Assembly (NCBI RefSeq): GCF_003096555.1
Contig: NZ_QEKM01000001.1
Coordinates: 1,302,001-1,366,000 of the forward strand
Direction: 5' to 3'
Length of the DNA stretch: 64,000 nt
Source of the DNA: Simplicispira sp. 125
GTDB lineage: Bacteria; Pseudomonadota; Gammaproteobacteria; Burkholderiales; Burkholderiaceae_C
Below the pieces are notes generated by a model. The model searched no databases, was not told the DNA's origin, and worked only from the letters and a program-made list of their open reading frames with translations. Below, piece by piece: positions 9,364 through 19,525 of the stretch (within the stretch, counting starts at the first letter, position 1; each line of letters starts with the position of its first letter). The position numbers and the translations under genes were made by a program.

Positions 9364-11133
9364 CTAGAAGCTCTCCCAGTCATCGTCGCCTTTGCCTTGG
9401 ACCGGCGCCGGTGGCACTGCAGATGGGGGTATAGGCCGGGCCTTGGGCGGAGCCGACGGTTTGGGCGCGGGCGCCTTCAAACCCGGCGCCTTGCTCCGTG
9501 CAGGCGCCGCAACAGGAGGCTGCTTTGCCAGCGCAGGGCGCGCGGGTGGTGTCGCTGCCCGGGCAGGCGTGGCAGGGCTGTGTGCCAGCTTGAAGACCGC
9601 TACAGACTGCACCAGCTCTCCAGCCTGGCTATTGAGGCTACTGGCCGCCGCTGCCATTTGCTCCACCAAAGCAGCATTTTGCTGCGTGGCCTGGTCCATC
9701 TGCGTGACCGCTTCGCCCACCTGCGCCACCCCTGAGCTTTGCTCGCTGCTCGCGGCACTGATCTCACCCATGATGTCGGTCACCCGCCGAATCGCCGCCA
9801 CCACTTCGGTCATCGTCGCTCCCGCCTTGTCCACCTGGGCGTTGCCTTGCTCCACGCGCTCGACACTGGCAGAAATCAAGTTCTTGATCTCCTTGGCCGC
9901 CTCGGCGCTGCGCCCCGCCAGGCTGCGTACTTCGCTGGCCACGACGGCAAAGCCCCGCCCCTGCTCGCCCGCGCGGGCGGCTTCCACCGCAGCGTTCAAG
10001 GCCAGGATGTTGGTCTGAAAGGCAATGCCGTCGATCACGCCAATGATGTCGGCGATCTTCTGGCTGCTGGTATTGATGCCCTTCATGGTTTCCACCACCT
10101 GGGCCACCACTTCGCCGCCCTGCTGCGCCACGCTCGATGCATTCACTGCCAGCTGATTGGCCTCGCGGGCGTTGTCGGCGTTCTGGCGCACCGTGCTGCT
10201 CAGCTCTTCCATGGACGCCGCTGTCTCTTCCAGTGCACTGGCCTGCTGCTCTGTGCGTGCCGACAGGTCGTGGTTGCCCTGGGCAATCTCGGCGCTCGCC
10301 GTTGCTACGTTCTCGGAACCTTCACGCACCCGTGTCACGATGCTGGCCACGTTGTCGCGCATGGATTGAATGCCGTGCATCACACTGGTCTCATCCTTGC
10401 TCTGAGGCATATCCACCGCCAGATCGCCTTGCGCAATGCGGTGCGTGATGGCATTGAGCAAAGAGGGTTCTCCCCCCAACTGCCGCAGGATGCTGCGCGC
10501 AATCCAGAAACCAATCAAACCCAGGCCCAGGGCCAGAAGCACTGCGACCCCACCCGCCTCGCCCAACCGCTGCAAGAAGGTCGCCTGTACCGTATCAACG
10601 TACACGCCGGAGCCCACAATCCAGCCCCAGGGTGCAAAACCTTTGACGTAGGCCGCTTTTTCCACCGGCACATCGCTGCCCGGCTTGGGCCACAGATAGT
10701 CCACAAAACCAGCACCATCCTTTTGCACCACCTTGACAAACTCTACATAGAGGTATTTGCCCGTAGGATCCTTGCGCTGGCTTTGGTCCTTGCCCTCCAT
10801 GTCTGGAACGATGGGATGCATAACCACCTTGGGCTGCATGTCATTGATCCAGAAATATTCGGTTTTGTTGTAGCGCAGTGCCCGTACCGCATCCATCGCG
10901 CGCTGCTTGGCTTCGTCGTCGGTGATGGTGCCCTTGGTCGCCTGCGCGTGGTAGTAGGCAATCACGCCATGGGCGGTTTCCACGGCCTGGCGTACGCTGG
11001 CTTGGCGCTCCTGCAGGATCAGGCTGCGCTCAGACACCATGATGATGGCCACCAGGGCGAGCATGGCCAGCATGGCAGCCCCCACCAACCACCCGAGTCG
11101 CCGGGAAACACTGAGCTGGCTGAACGAAATCAT
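9364..11133 (-). CDS. Methyl-accepting chemotaxis protein with sCache domain
   Basis: This 589-residue transmembrane chemoreceptor has a first membrane span at about 15-35, a periplasmic single Cache domain ([26 protein letters not shown]), a second span near 185-210, a HAMP-like linker and a signalling domain with the hairpin tip [34 protein letters not shown] region. The C-terminus is a Pro/Ala-rich tether ending DWESF, resembling the NWETF pentapeptide that docks CheR/CheB. The start at 11133 places the signal anchor at the N-terminus; upstream in-frame codons lack membrane features. The ligand is unknown; sCache_2 receptors often bind small carboxylates. Confidence 0.92.
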   Translation of the reverse strand: MISFSQLSVSRRLGWLVGAAMLAMLALVAIIMVSERSLILQERQASVRQAVETAHGVIAYYHAQATKGTITDDEAKQRAMDAVRALRYNKTEYFWINDMQPKVVMHPIVPDMEGKDQSQRKDPTGKYLYVEFVKVVQKDGAGFVDYLWPKPGSDVPVEKAAYVKGFAPWGWIVGSGVYVDTVQATFLQRLGEAGGVAVLLALGLGLIGFWIARSILRQLGGEPSLLNAITHRIAQGDLAVDMPQSKDETSVMHGIQSMRDNVASIVTRVREGSENVATASAEIAQGNHDLSARTEQQASALEETAASMEELSSTVRQNADNAREANQLAVNASSVAQQGGEVVAQVVETMKGINTSSQKIADIIGVIDGIAFQTNILALNAAVEAARAGEQGRGFAVVASEVRSLAGRSAEAAKEIKNLISASVERVEQGNAQVDKAGATMTEVVAAIRRVTDIMGEISAASSEQSSGVAQVGEAVTQMDQATQQNAALVEQMAAAASSLNSQAGELVQSVAVFKLAHSPATPARAATPPARPALAKQPPVAAPARSKAPGLKAPAPKPSAPPKARPIPPSAVPPAPVQGKGDDDWESF

Positions 11134-11611
11134 AAAAATTTTCCTGGTTGGGGTCGCGTAGGCAGTTATCTTATGCCGCCGCCCACACAAGTCGCATGAG
11201 CGACAGAAAAAAGTCACGATACCGTTTTTTTCTCCGGTTTACGAGAGGTCATCTACCGTTGTGCAGCATGGGTAACGAATGTCCAACCCACCGCTACGGC
11301 CCCAGGCACATCCCCGTCTTCATTGGAAGGCTTTGCCCACTTGACAGCGTCATACCCCTGGAAAAATGCCAGTTCGCCTGCCTTTGATTGCCCTGGAGAC
11401 CTGATGCCCTTGAACAGCACCCTCCCGGGAACGCACCCACGCCATACCGCTGCCCGGCCTGCACTTGCTGTGCCATGGAATTTCGCACACCCTGGGAACT
11501 GGGAGCCGTACTCACGGCGTGGCCCTTGCTGCAGCGTGCATCACTGGGCGATGGCCATTCGGTCATCGTCTTTCCGGCCCTGACGGCCGGGGACCCCGGT
11601 GGGCTATGGCC

Positions 11612-11752
11612 AACCGCCTGAGCCAGCCCCATGGCCCGGGCACGGCTCGCGGCGCTGATCTCACCCATGATGTCCATGACACTGCGGATATCCGTCACAA
11701 CTTCGGTCATGGTGGTCCCGGTTTTATCCACCAGGGCGCTGCCCTGCCCTAC
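11612..11752 (-). pseudogene. Remnant of a second chemoreceptor gene
   Basis: On the minus strand this stretch encodes GQGSALVDKTGTTMTEVV and [16 protein letters not shown]. It closely follows the signalling domain of the neighbouring receptor ([32 protein letters not shown]). About 47 codons are recognisable, with no usable start or remaining domain. It is probably what is left of a tandem chemoreceptor copy. The rest of 11134-12010, 877 bases, has only this remnant and one interspersed repeat; I see no intact gene there. Confidence 0.7.
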
Positions 11753-11802
11753 ACCGCCTGCGCTCGAGCAGCACAACGCCTGCCACGCAGCAAACGGCCA
11801 AA

Positions 11803-11858
11803 AAATAAATTTTTGATAGCCGCTAACGCTTACGGCATCAGCGCAAAAGGCTAAAAAC
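11803..11858 (+). repeat. Interspersed repeat, copy 2
   Basis: AAATTTTTGATAGCCGCTAA, then CGCTTACGGCATCAGCGC and AAAGGCT, match the blocks of the family. It lies next to the chemoreceptor remnant. Confidence 0.7.
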
Positions 11859-12010
11859 ACTGCACATCTAAATGGCGGCTCACCCGTCGATAAGCAACCC
11901 ATCATTGCTGGATGCCCCATGAAAAAAGCATGCAGAAGTCGCCTTCTGCATGCTTTTGAGTGGGGCAGCACAGTGTCACTGACACTGCGCCTGGCACCTG
12001 GCACCTGGCG

Positions 12011-12547
12011 TCAGGCCTTGGCCTTCTCGTAGTTGGCCAGGCCGTCCACGATTTCCTTGTGTGCGGCTTCGATGCCTTCCCAGCCCAGCACCTTGACCCA
12101 CTTGCCCTCTTCCAGGTCCTTGTAGTGCTCGAAGAAGTGGCTCAGGGCCTTGAGGCGTGCGGGGTTCACGTCTTCAATGTTCTTCCAGGCGGAGTACATA
12201 CCCAGCACCTTGTTCGTGGGTACAGCCAGCACCTTGCCGTCAATGCCGGCTTCGTCTTCCATCTTCAGGATGCCCAGCGCACGGCAAGGCACGACCACGC
12301 CGGGGTGCAGTGGGTAGGGAGTAATGACCAGTACGTCCACCGGGTCGCCGTCACCGCTGAGGGTGCGCGGCACATAGCCATAGTTGGAGGGGTAGTACAT
12401 CGCCGTCGTCATGAAACGGTCGACGAAGATGGCGCCCGACTCCTTGTCCACTTCGTACTTGATCGGGTCGGAGTCCATGGGAATCTCGATGACCACGTTG
12501 AAGGATTCGGGAACATTCTTGCCAGGGGTGACGCTATTGAGGGACAT
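12011..12547 (-). CDS. ppa: Inorganic pyrophosphatase, soluble family I
   Basis: Ppa hydrolyses pyrophosphate released by biosynthesis, in the cytoplasm, using Mg2+. The 178-residue length is typical. Active-site motifs are visible: [40 protein letters not shown] (with the DGDPVDVL metal-binding aspartates) and [15 protein letters not shown]. It faces away from hppA, 228 bases away, so both pyrophosphate enzymes share one control region. Confidence 0.97.
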   Translation of the reverse strand: MSLNSVTPGKNVPESFNVVIEIPMDSDPIKYEVDKESGAIFVDRFMTTAMYYPSNYGYVPRTLSGDGDPVDVLVITPYPLHPGVVVPCRALGILKMEDEAGIDGKVLAVPTNKVLGMYSAWKNIEDVNPARLKALSHFFEHYKDLEEGKWVKVLGWEGIEAAHKEIVDGLANYEKAKA

Positions 12548-12775
12548 GGTGGTCGTTCGCGTTGAAGTTTGATGAGGATTAAAGAATTCAGGTCGGGATT
12601 AACCCTCATTTTACCGGCGCGCCCCTTTCTTGGCGCTTGCACGCCATTTTTCAGGGTAAATTGACCGCGTTGGCCAATCGTCTCCCGGTATGGGGCACGA
12701 GGAAGCAACGCAGCGGAGACATTCCCCATGCGTTGTGTCTCCTCCCGTGCGAAACAACACCCTGGAGATACAAGA

Positions 12776-14854
12776 ATGGCTGGAAATACAGCGCTGACTT
12801 CCCCTCTCATCCTCGCCCTGGTCTGTGGGCTGATCGCCGTGGCCTACGGCATCTGGGCCCGAGGCTGGATTCTTTCCAAAGACGCGGGCAACGCCCGCAT
12901 GCAAGAGATTGCCGCCGCCATCCAGGCGGGGGCCGCCGCCTATCTGGCGCGGCAGTACAAGACCATTGCCATCGTCGGCGTGGTGCTGGCCGTGCTCATC
13001 GGCATCTTTCTGGACAGCAAGACGGCCATTGGCTTTGTCATTGGCGCCGTGCTCTCGGGCGCCTGCGGCTTCATCGGCATGAACGTGTCGGTGCGTGCCA
13101 ACGTGCGCACCGCGCAGGCCGCCACGCAGGGCATCGGCCCGGCGCTCGATGTCGCCTTTCGCGGCGGCGCCATCACCGGCATGCTGGTGGTGGGCCTGGG
13201 CCTGCTGGGGGTCACCGGTTTTTATTGGTTCCTGGTGGGCAGCAACCCGGTGGCAGACCACACACTGGCCAATCTGCTCAACCCGCTGATCGGCTTTGCC
13301 TTTGGCTCGTCGCTGATTTCCATCTTTGCGCGCCTGGGCGGCGGCATCTTCACCAAAGGCGCCGACGTGGGTGCCGACCTGGTGGGCAAGGTCGAGGCCG
13401 GCATCCCCGAGGACGACCCGCGCAACCCCGCCGTGATCGCCGACAACGTGGGCGACAACGTGGGCGACTGTGCCGGTATGGCCGCCGACTTGTTCGAAAC
13501 CTACGCCGTCACGCTGATTGCCACCATGGTGCTGGGCGCATTGATGCTGACCGCTGCCCCAGTGAGCGCCGTGATGTACCCACTGGCGCTGGGTGCGGTC
13601 TCCATCGTGGCATCCATCATTGGCTGCTTCTTCGTCAAGGCCTCGCCGGGAATGAAGAACGTGATGCCAGCGCTCTACAAGGGCCTGGCGATTGCCGGGG
13701 TGCTTTCGCTGATTGCCTTCTGGTTCGTTACCGCCTGGATCATTCCCGACAACGCCCTGGGCGGCACGGGCGCGCAGATGAAGCTGTTTGGCGCATGCGC
13801 CACCGGCCTGGTGCTCACCGCAGCGCTGGTCTGGATCACCGAGTACTACACCGGCACGCAGTACAAGCCGGTGCAGCACATTGCACAGGCCTCCACCACA
13901 GGCCACGGTACCAACATCATTGCCGGCCTGGGCGTTTCCATGCGCTCCACCGCCTGGCCGGTGATCTTTGTCTGCGCCGCCATCCTGGTGTCGTACTCGC
14001 TCGCTGGGTTGTTCGGCATTGCCGTGGCGGCCACCTCCATGCTCAGCATGGCGGGCATCGTGGTGGCGCTGGACGCCTACGGGCCGATTACCGACAACGC
14101 TGGCGGCATTGCCGAAATGGCCGAAATGCCCAGCAGCGTGCGTGACATCACCGACCCGCTGGACGCCGTGGGCAACACCACCAAGGCCGTGACCAAGGGC
14201 TACGCCATTGGTTCGGCCGGTCTTGCATCACTGGTGCTTTTTGCCGACTACACGCACAAGCTCGAAAGCTATGGCCAGGCGATTACTTTCAACCTGTCCG
14301 ACCCCATGGTCATCGTCGGCCTGTTCATCGGCGGCCTGATTCCCTACCTGTTCGGTGCCATGGCCATGGAAGCCGTGGGCCGCGCAGCTGGCGCCGTGGT
14401 GGTGGAAGTGCGCCGCCAGTTCCGCGATATCAAGGGCATCATGGAAGGCACGGCCAAGCCCGAATACGGCAAAGCCGTGGACATGCTGACCAGCGCTGCC
14501 ATCAAGGAAATGATCGTCCCCAGCCTGCTGCCCGTGGTGGTGCCGATTGTGGTTGGCCTGCTGCTCGGCCCCAAGGCCCTGGGCGGCCTGCTGATGGGCA
14601 CCATCGTCACCGGCCTGTTCGTCGCCATTTCCATGTGTACCGGCGGCGGTGCCTGGGACAACGCCAAGAAATACATCGAAGACGGCCACCACGGCGGCAA
14701 GGGCTCAGAGGCGCACAAGGCCGCCGTCACCGGCGACACCGTGGGTGACCCCTACAAAGACACCGCTGGCCCGGCTGTGAACCCGCTGATCAAGATCATC
14801 AACATCGTGGCGCTGCTCATCGTGCCGCTGGTGGTGAAGTTCCACGCCGGCTGA
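12776..14854 (+). CDS. hppA: K+-independent H+-translocating pyrophosphatase
   Basis: HppA couples pyrophosphate hydrolysis to proton export across the inner membrane. The 692-residue protein has about 16 membrane spans and the family motifs [49 protein letters not shown] and [14 protein letters not shown]. The motif [10 protein letters not shown] carries lysine where K+-dependent enzymes have alanine, marking it as K+-independent. The ATG at 12776 follows GGAGATACAAGA; an upstream ATG at 12728 lacks a membrane-compatible N-terminus. Confidence 0.96.
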   Translation: MAGNTALTSPLILALVCGLIAVAYGIWARGWILSKDAGNARMQEIAAAIQAGAAAYLARQYKTIAIVGVVLAVLIGIFLDSKTAIGFVIGAVLSGACGFIGMNVSVRANVRTAQAATQGIGPALDVAFRGGAITGMLVVGLGLLGVTGFYWFLVGSNPVADHTLANLLNPLIGFAFGSSLISIFARLGGGIFTKGADVGADLVGKVEAGIPEDDPRNPAVIADNVGDNVGDCAGMAADLFETYAVTLIATMVLGALMLTAAPVSAVMYPLALGAVSIVASIIGCFFVKASPGMKNVMPALYKGLAIAGVLSLIAFWFVTAWIIPDNALGGTGAQMKLFGACATGLVLTAALVWITEYYTGTQYKPVQHIAQASTTGHGTNIIAGLGVSMRSTAWPVIFVCAAILVSYSLAGLFGIAVAATSMLSMAGIVVALDAYGPITDNAGGIAEMAEMPSSVRDITDPLDAVGNTTKAVTKGYAIGSAGLASLVLFADYTHKLESYGQAITFNLSDPMVIVGLFIGGLIPYLFGAMAMEAVGRAAGAVVVEVRRQFRDIKGIMEGTAKPEYGKAVDMLTSAAIKEMIVPSLLPVVVPIVVGLLLGPKALGGLLMGTIVTGLFVAISMCTGGGAWDNAKKYIEDGHHGGKGSEAHKAAVTGDTVGDPYKDTAGPAVNPLIKIINIVALLIVPLVVKFHAG

Positions 14855-14897
14855 AGGTACTGCCCAGGCGGCCTGACTACTGAAACGGCTGCTGACC

Positions 14898-14920
14898 AAA
14901 GGGGCTTTGCGCCCCTTTTT
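14898..14920 (+). terminator. Intrinsic terminator of hppA
   Basis: AAAGGGGC pairs with GCCCCTTT across TTTGC, followed by a T run. It lies 44 bases after the hppA stop. Confidence 0.9.
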
Positions 14921-14992
14921 CGATGAGTCCGTGACAATGGCCGCGCAACCGATACCGTTTGGCCGAAAGCGACGCCTTCAAACCCGCGCAAC

Positions 14993-17341
14993 ATGGCACC
15001 ACGACTACGAAATGGGCCCATGAACCACGCTACTTCATCCTCCGCCGGTCCCGACATCGCGCTCTACCACCAGGTCGTGCGCGTCTCCTTGGCGCATTCC
15101 GGCCATCTTTTGGAGCGCGTCATCGAATCCGCCCGCAGGGCTCTGCAAGCACGCGAAGACCAGGCCCGCACCCCCGGCGAGAGCCACAGCATCATGCACG
15201 CGCGGCAGCACCTCGTCCGTGTCGGCTCCGTCATGTGCGAGCGATTTCCTGGCGCCCTGGAGAAAGCCGTAGCCAAAGGTGCTGACCGAGAGCAGCCCGC
15301 GACACGGTCGCTTTTTTCGGTCCAGTTTGACGAGCTGGAGCTGATGGACGAGTCACAAATCAGCGAGAGCGTCGAGCGTGCGCGTGCAAGGCAGGTGCTC
15401 GCCGAAGCCGTGGCAACGCCCTTGGCCGATCTGAACGCGCTCATGAGCGCAGCGCAAGGCCAATCCACCGTGGACCCCGGGCACAACCCCCTGCAACCCG
15501 AGCTATTTCTGCAGGCCCTACAAACCGTGGTCGGGCAGATGCAGCCGTCCGAGCAGGTGCGGCGGGACTGGATGGGGCACTTGGCCGAGGCGATGGGCAA
15601 AGAGCTTATGGCCCTGTATCTCCAGTTGATCGGGCAGTTGCAGGAAAGCGGCATCAAGCCTGCCGGTTTTGCGGTTCGCCAGCAAGGCGGCAACTACGTC
15701 TACGTGAAGCCCGTGGGTGCAGAAGGCCACGCTCCCGGGTTCGGTCCGGAATCCGCACAGTGGCGTACGGACGGCACACATACACCCGCGCAGCATGCCC
15801 CCGCACCAGCAACCGCCCCCACCCAAACCCTGCTGACGCTGCACCAGTTGCACCGCCTGCTGACAGGCGAGCTAACCGATGGCCCAGCACCCGAAATGCC
15901 TTTCTCTGAACGGTTTTCGCGCGAGTTCGAAAGCACCTCCGACCGCACGGCGGCACCCGCACCGGACTTTGACATCACCGTGCCGGCGGCTTTTGAAGCG
16001 CTCCAGGAAATGAACCAGGTGGATCGCATGATGGAGCGGCTGGGCAGCCGGGGCCCGCAGGCCTTGGCGGCCCCGTTGGCTGCAACCACCACGGCGCCAC
16101 ACAAAGCGGGGCTTGGCCAGGCCTTGAGCATGGAAGTGATGGCGCTCATGCTGGACAACATCGAACGCGATGACCGTCTGCTCTGGCCAGTGCAGCAGCT
16201 CGTCAAGTCGCTGGAACCTGCCCTCTTGAAACTGGCGCTGGCAGACCCGCGATTTTTCAGTGACAAGGACCATCCCGCACGCCGTCTGTTGCAGGAGATG
16301 ACAGACCGCAGCCTGGCCTTTGACAGCCTCGAAGCCCAAGGCTTCGAGAGTTTCATGCAGCCACTGATCGATGTGGTGGGTCCATTGACGCAGTCGCCCA
16401 TTGAAGACCAGGAACCGTTTGCACATGCCCTGGAACAATTGCTGGGCGCCTGGGCCGCGCGCGAGAAAAAGCACGAAGACGAGCGCCTGCGTGCCATCGA
16501 AGCCCTGCGCCATGCCGAGCAACGCAACCTGCTCGCCGCCAGGATGGCGCGGGAGATTCGGCTACTGCCCCAAATCGACGCGATCCCGGCCGAAGTGGCG
16601 CGCTTTCTGCTGGGCCCCTGGATCCAGGTGATGGCCCAGGCCCGTCTGGATGACCACAGCGGCAGCAACGACCCGGGCCGCTTCCGGGAGGCGGTGGACG
16701 CGCTGATCTGGAGTGCACAACCCCAGCTCACCCGCATCAACGTGGCCCGCCTCGCCCGCCTCTTGCCCAAGCTGCTCTCCCGACTACATGAAGGCCTTAA
16801 CGCCATTGACTACCCACCTGCGAAGACGCGCACGTTCTTCGAGCTGCTGATGCAATTGCACCAGCAGGCCTTTGTACCCGGCAGCACGGCACCAATCCCG
16901 CCCCACACGCCCTCAGCCCCTGCACACAAAAATGTGCCCACGCTGGAGGCGGACGAACCCTGGATTGCACCGTCTGAAGTGGCGGAATCCGGGTTCATGG
17001 ACGAACCCTCGGGCACCCAGCCAACAAACCCTGGCGGCGAAACAGCCCACAGCCCGGCCATGGGCGCTGTGCAAGGCCTGGAGATCGATGTCGGAACCTG
17101 GGTCAACCTCCTGGTGGAGGACAAATGGGAGCGCACGCAGCTATCGTGGATAGGATCCCATGGCAACCTGTTCCTGTTCACCAACGCCTACGGCCATACC
17201 CAATCGATGACCAGGCGACTGCTCGATAAGCTGCTCGCCCGTGGCTCCCTGCGGGTCATTTCCGGGCAGACTGTGGTGGCGGGCGCGCTCGACGCCGTGG
17301 CACAAGCCGCCCTGCGCAACAGCCTGGACACAGGCGAGTAG
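14993..17341 (+). CDS. DUF1631 family protein
   Basis: This large cytoplasmic protein, 782 residues from ATG 14993 or 773 from ATG 15020, matches DUF1631 proteins in length and layout. It opens with a helical region (ALYHQVVRVSLAHSGHLLERVIESARRAL), then LFSVQFDELELMDESQI. It ends in a small beta domain (WVNLLVEDKWERTQLSWIG, LFLFTNAYGHTQSMTRRLLDKLL) that looks PilZ-like. Neither start has a clear ribosome-binding site. In some species such proteins are linked to c-di-GMP or surface functions, but the role here is not known. No membrane segment or signal peptide is seen, and the gene appears monocistronic. Confidence 0.82.
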   Translation: MAPRLRNGPMNHATSSSAGPDIALYHQVVRVSLAHSGHLLERVIESARRALQAREDQARTPGESHSIMHARQHLVRVGSVMCERFPGALEKAVAKGADREQPATRSLFSVQFDELELMDESQISESVERARARQVLAEAVATPLADLNALMSAAQGQSTVDPGHNPLQPELFLQALQTVVGQMQPSEQVRRDWMGHLAEAMGKELMALYLQLIGQLQESGIKPAGFAVRQQGGNYVYVKPVGAEGHAPGFGPESAQWRTDGTHTPAQHAPAPATAPTQTLLTLHQLHRLLTGELTDGPAPEMPFSERFSREFESTSDRTAAPAPDFDITVPAAFEALQEMNQVDRMMERLGSRGPQALAAPLAATTTAPHKAGLGQALSMEVMALMLDNIERDDRLLWPVQQLVKSLEPALLKLALADPRFFSDKDHPARRLLQEMTDRSLAFDSLEAQGFESFMQPLIDVVGPLTQSPIEDQEPFAHALEQLLGAWAAREKKHEDERLRAIEALRHAEQRNLLAARMAREIRLLPQIDAIPAEVARFLLGPWIQVMAQARLDDHSGSNDPGRFREAVDALIWSAQPQLTRINVARLARLLPKLLSRLHEGLNAIDYPPAKTRTFFELLMQLHQQAFVPGSTAPIPPHTPSAPAHKNVPTLEADEPWIAPSEVAESGFMDEPSGTQPTNPGGETAHSPAMGAVQGLEIDVGTWVNLLVEDKWERTQLSWIGSHGNLFLFTNAYGHTQSMTRRLLDKLLARGSLRVISGQTVVAGALDAVAQAALRNSLDTGE

Positions 17342-17406
17342 CCGGCTTTTCACGCACGGTGCATGTGCATCACCCATCGGCGCCTCGCGCAGCTTCTTTT
17401 GTCGGC

Positions 17407-18009
17407 CTAAAACTCTGAAGAAATGGCCGCCTGTAGCAAGGCACTCGCCGGGGCGACCAATACTTGCATGTCGTCCACGCGCCCTTGCTCGATGGCCTGC
17501 AGCACCAGTTCGTGAATGCCACCCACCACCGCCAGCGCCATGGTGGGCTGCAGCGGTGACTTGCGCAGGCGTGCGCCGGGGCGCTGGTTCACCACCTCCA
17601 GCATCAGGTCGGCCAACTGGCCATGCACACGGCGGCGCACCGCCAGTCCCGCAGCGCCCAAACCCAGGATATCGATGAACAGCGTGCGCAGCAGCACCGG
17701 GCGGCGTGAGAGCGCCGCCAGATAGGCCGCCATGGCCTGCTCCACCTGCACCTGCCATTCGCTGTGCGGGTCGATCGCAGCGCGCAGCGCGGCCGTGGCC
17801 TCGTCGGTGGCTGCAACGTACAGCGCCATCAAGCATTCAGCCTTGTCGGCGAAATGCTCGTAAAAAGTGCGCCGCGACACGCTGGCCTCGCGCACCACGT
17901 CTGCAATGGTGGTCTCGGCGTAGCCTTTTTCCGCCACACAGCGCGCCATGCCGTCCAGCAGGCGGGCACGGTGCCCGGTGGGATCGTTGCAGTCTGCGTT
18001 CATGGTCAT
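17407..18009 (-). CDS. TetR/AcrR family repressor
   Basis: The 200-residue protein has an N-terminal TetR helix-turn-helix (GYAETTIADVVREASVSRRTFYEHFADKAECLMAL region, about residues 25-60) and a divergent helical ligand-binding domain. It faces a TolC/HlyD/ABC-2 operon across 111 bases containing two identical-type operators, so it most likely represses both itself and the pump. Starts at 18009 or 18003 are equally possible. The inducing compound is unknown. Confidence 0.92.
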   Translation of the reverse strand: MTMNADCNDPTGHRARLLDGMARCVAEKGYAETTIADVVREASVSRRTFYEHFADKAECLMALYVAATDEATAALRAAIDPHSEWQVQVEQAMAAYLAALSRRPVLLRTLFIDILGLGAAGLAVRRRVHGQLADLMLEVVNQRPGARLRKSPLQPTMALAVVGGIHELVLQAIEQGRVDDMQVLVAPASALLQAAISSEF

Positions 18010-18028
18010 TTCATTCCCCGGAACAATC

Positions 18029-18089
18029 GGTACTTGACAGTACCACAACTTTCTTCGATGATTCGTGTCGTTTGGTACTAGTCAGTACC
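18029..18089. promoter_or_regulatory. Twin TetR operators with efflux promoter
   Basis: Two 16-bp palindromes, GGTACTTGACAGTACC (18029-18044) and GGTACTAGTCAGTACC (18074-18089), share the form GGTACT-N4-AGTACC with centres 45 bases apart. The first contains TTGACA (18034-18039), and GATGAT follows at a 17-base spacing (18057-18062), forming a rightward promoter. Repressor bound to the first copy would cover the -35. Confidence 0.85.
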
Positions 18090-18120
18090 GCTCGTTGAAT
18101 CACCGCCCAACGGCCCACCC

Positions 18121-19524
18121 ATGACACCGCATCTCACGCCCCGTGCGCACTTTCTCACCAGCGTCGCTGCGCTGTGCCTGCTGGCCCAGCCCGCTCTCGC
18201 GGCCCCCATGGACTTCGGCACCGCACTGCAGCACATGGCAGCATCGTCCGACCGCCTCGCTGCATCGCGCCAGGCCGTGGACAGCGCCGCCTGGCAGCGC
18301 CGCGCGGTCGAAAGCCTGGGCGGTCTGAGTGTCAGCCTGACCGGCGCTGCCTATGCCTACAACGTCAACCTCGACGTGGACCTGAACCCGCTGAGCCAGG
18401 CCCTGCCCGGCATCGCATCACAGCTGCCGCCCCAGCTGGGAGGCATGGTGGCGCAGCTGCCGCACCTGCCCGCCAGCTACACGCTCAACCGCCACAAGAC
18501 GGACGTCACGGCCTCGGTCAATGCCGTCTATCCGCTCTACATGGGTGGTATTGACAACGCCGCACGTGGCCTGGCCGATGCCCGCACCCGCGAGGCCCAG
18601 GCCGACAATGCGCGCGTCAGCGACGAACTGGCCTCGCTGCTGGTACAGCGTTACTTTGGCGCCCAACTGGCCGACCGCGCAGCCGTGCTGCGCGAAACAG
18701 CGCTGCAGAGCATCGAAAAGCACGACGCGGCCGCGCAAAAAATGCTGGACGCAGGCGTGATTGCCAAGGTCGAGCGCCTGCAAGCACGCTCGGCCCTGGA
18801 AGACGCCCGCAAGAATGCCCGCAAAGCGCGCGACGATGCCGACCTGGCCACCACCGCGCTGACCCGCACCGCCCGCGCCGAAGAGCGCGTGCAACCCACC
18901 AGCCCACTGTTCGTCAACAGCCAACCCGTGCAGCCGCTGGACTACTTCATTGACGCCGCACTGGCCCACCACCCGGGCCTGGAAAAAGTCGCCGCCAAAA
19001 AGGCGCAGGCCAGCCAGTTGCACGCCGCCGATGAGGCCCTGCGCCGCCCCCAGGTGTATGCCTTTGGGCAGCGCCAGATCAAGAGCGGCAACGCCGACTG
19101 GGTGGCCGGTATTGCCGTGCGCTGGACGCTGTGGGATTCCATCGACCGCAAAGCCCTGGCCGCTTCGTCCCAGGCGCAGGTGGAGCAGGCCGAGCGCACC
19201 GGCGCCCAGGCGCGCAGCGACATCGCCCTGCTGGTCGAGAAAAACTGGCTGGCGCTGGAGCAGGCGCGGCGCCAATATTTCGCGCAGCAGGCCGGTGTGG
19301 ACCTGTCCGCCGAAGTGCTGCGCCTGCGCGAAGCGGGCCTGCGCGAGGGCACCAGCACCACGCTGGACCTGATCGATGCACAACTGAACAACGCCAAGGT
19401 GCAAACCGAACGCGCACAGGCCGCCCACGACTACGTGCTGGCATTGGCCGCCCTGCTCGAGAGCAGCGGCCTGTCGGATGAATTTGCAAACTACATGGCG
19501 CAAGCCGATGTGAAGGTGGATTGA
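18121..19524 (+). CDS. TolC-family outer-membrane efflux protein
   Basis: This 467-residue protein has an N-terminal signal peptide (LTSVAALCLLAQPALA, cleavage near residue 27) and the two-fold repeated helical layout of outer-membrane efflux proteins, with long Ala/Arg/Gln-rich coiled coils (about residues 130-260 and 330-460). It forms the outer channel of a tripartite exporter with the HlyD-like adaptor and two ABC-2 permeases that follow. The stop and next start are 1 base apart. Confidence 0.9.
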   Translation: MTPHLTPRAHFLTSVAALCLLAQPALAAPMDFGTALQHMAASSDRLAASRQAVDSAAWQRRAVESLGGLSVSLTGAAYAYNVNLDVDLNPLSQALPGIASQLPPQLGGMVAQLPHLPASYTLNRHKTDVTASVNAVYPLYMGGIDNAARGLADARTREAQADNARVSDELASLLVQRYFGAQLADRAAVLRETALQSIEKHDAAAQKMLDAGVIAKVERLQARSALEDARKNARKARDDADLATTALTRTARAEERVQPTSPLFVNSQPVQPLDYFIDAALAHHPGLEKVAAKKAQASQLHAADEALRRPQVYAFGQRQIKSGNADWVAGIAVRWTLWDSIDRKALAASSQAQVEQAERTGAQARSDIALLVEKNWLALEQARRQYFAQQAGVDLSAEVLRLREAGLREGTSTTLDLIDAQLNNAKVQTERAQAAHDYVLALAALLESSGLSDEFANYMAQADVKVD

Positions 19525-19525
19525 G

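Noticed and set aside
9126..9434. Small plus-strand frame after the IS110 transposase
   Set aside because: It crosses the IS right end into the chemoreceptor gene and has no family; the region fits an untranslated RNA better.
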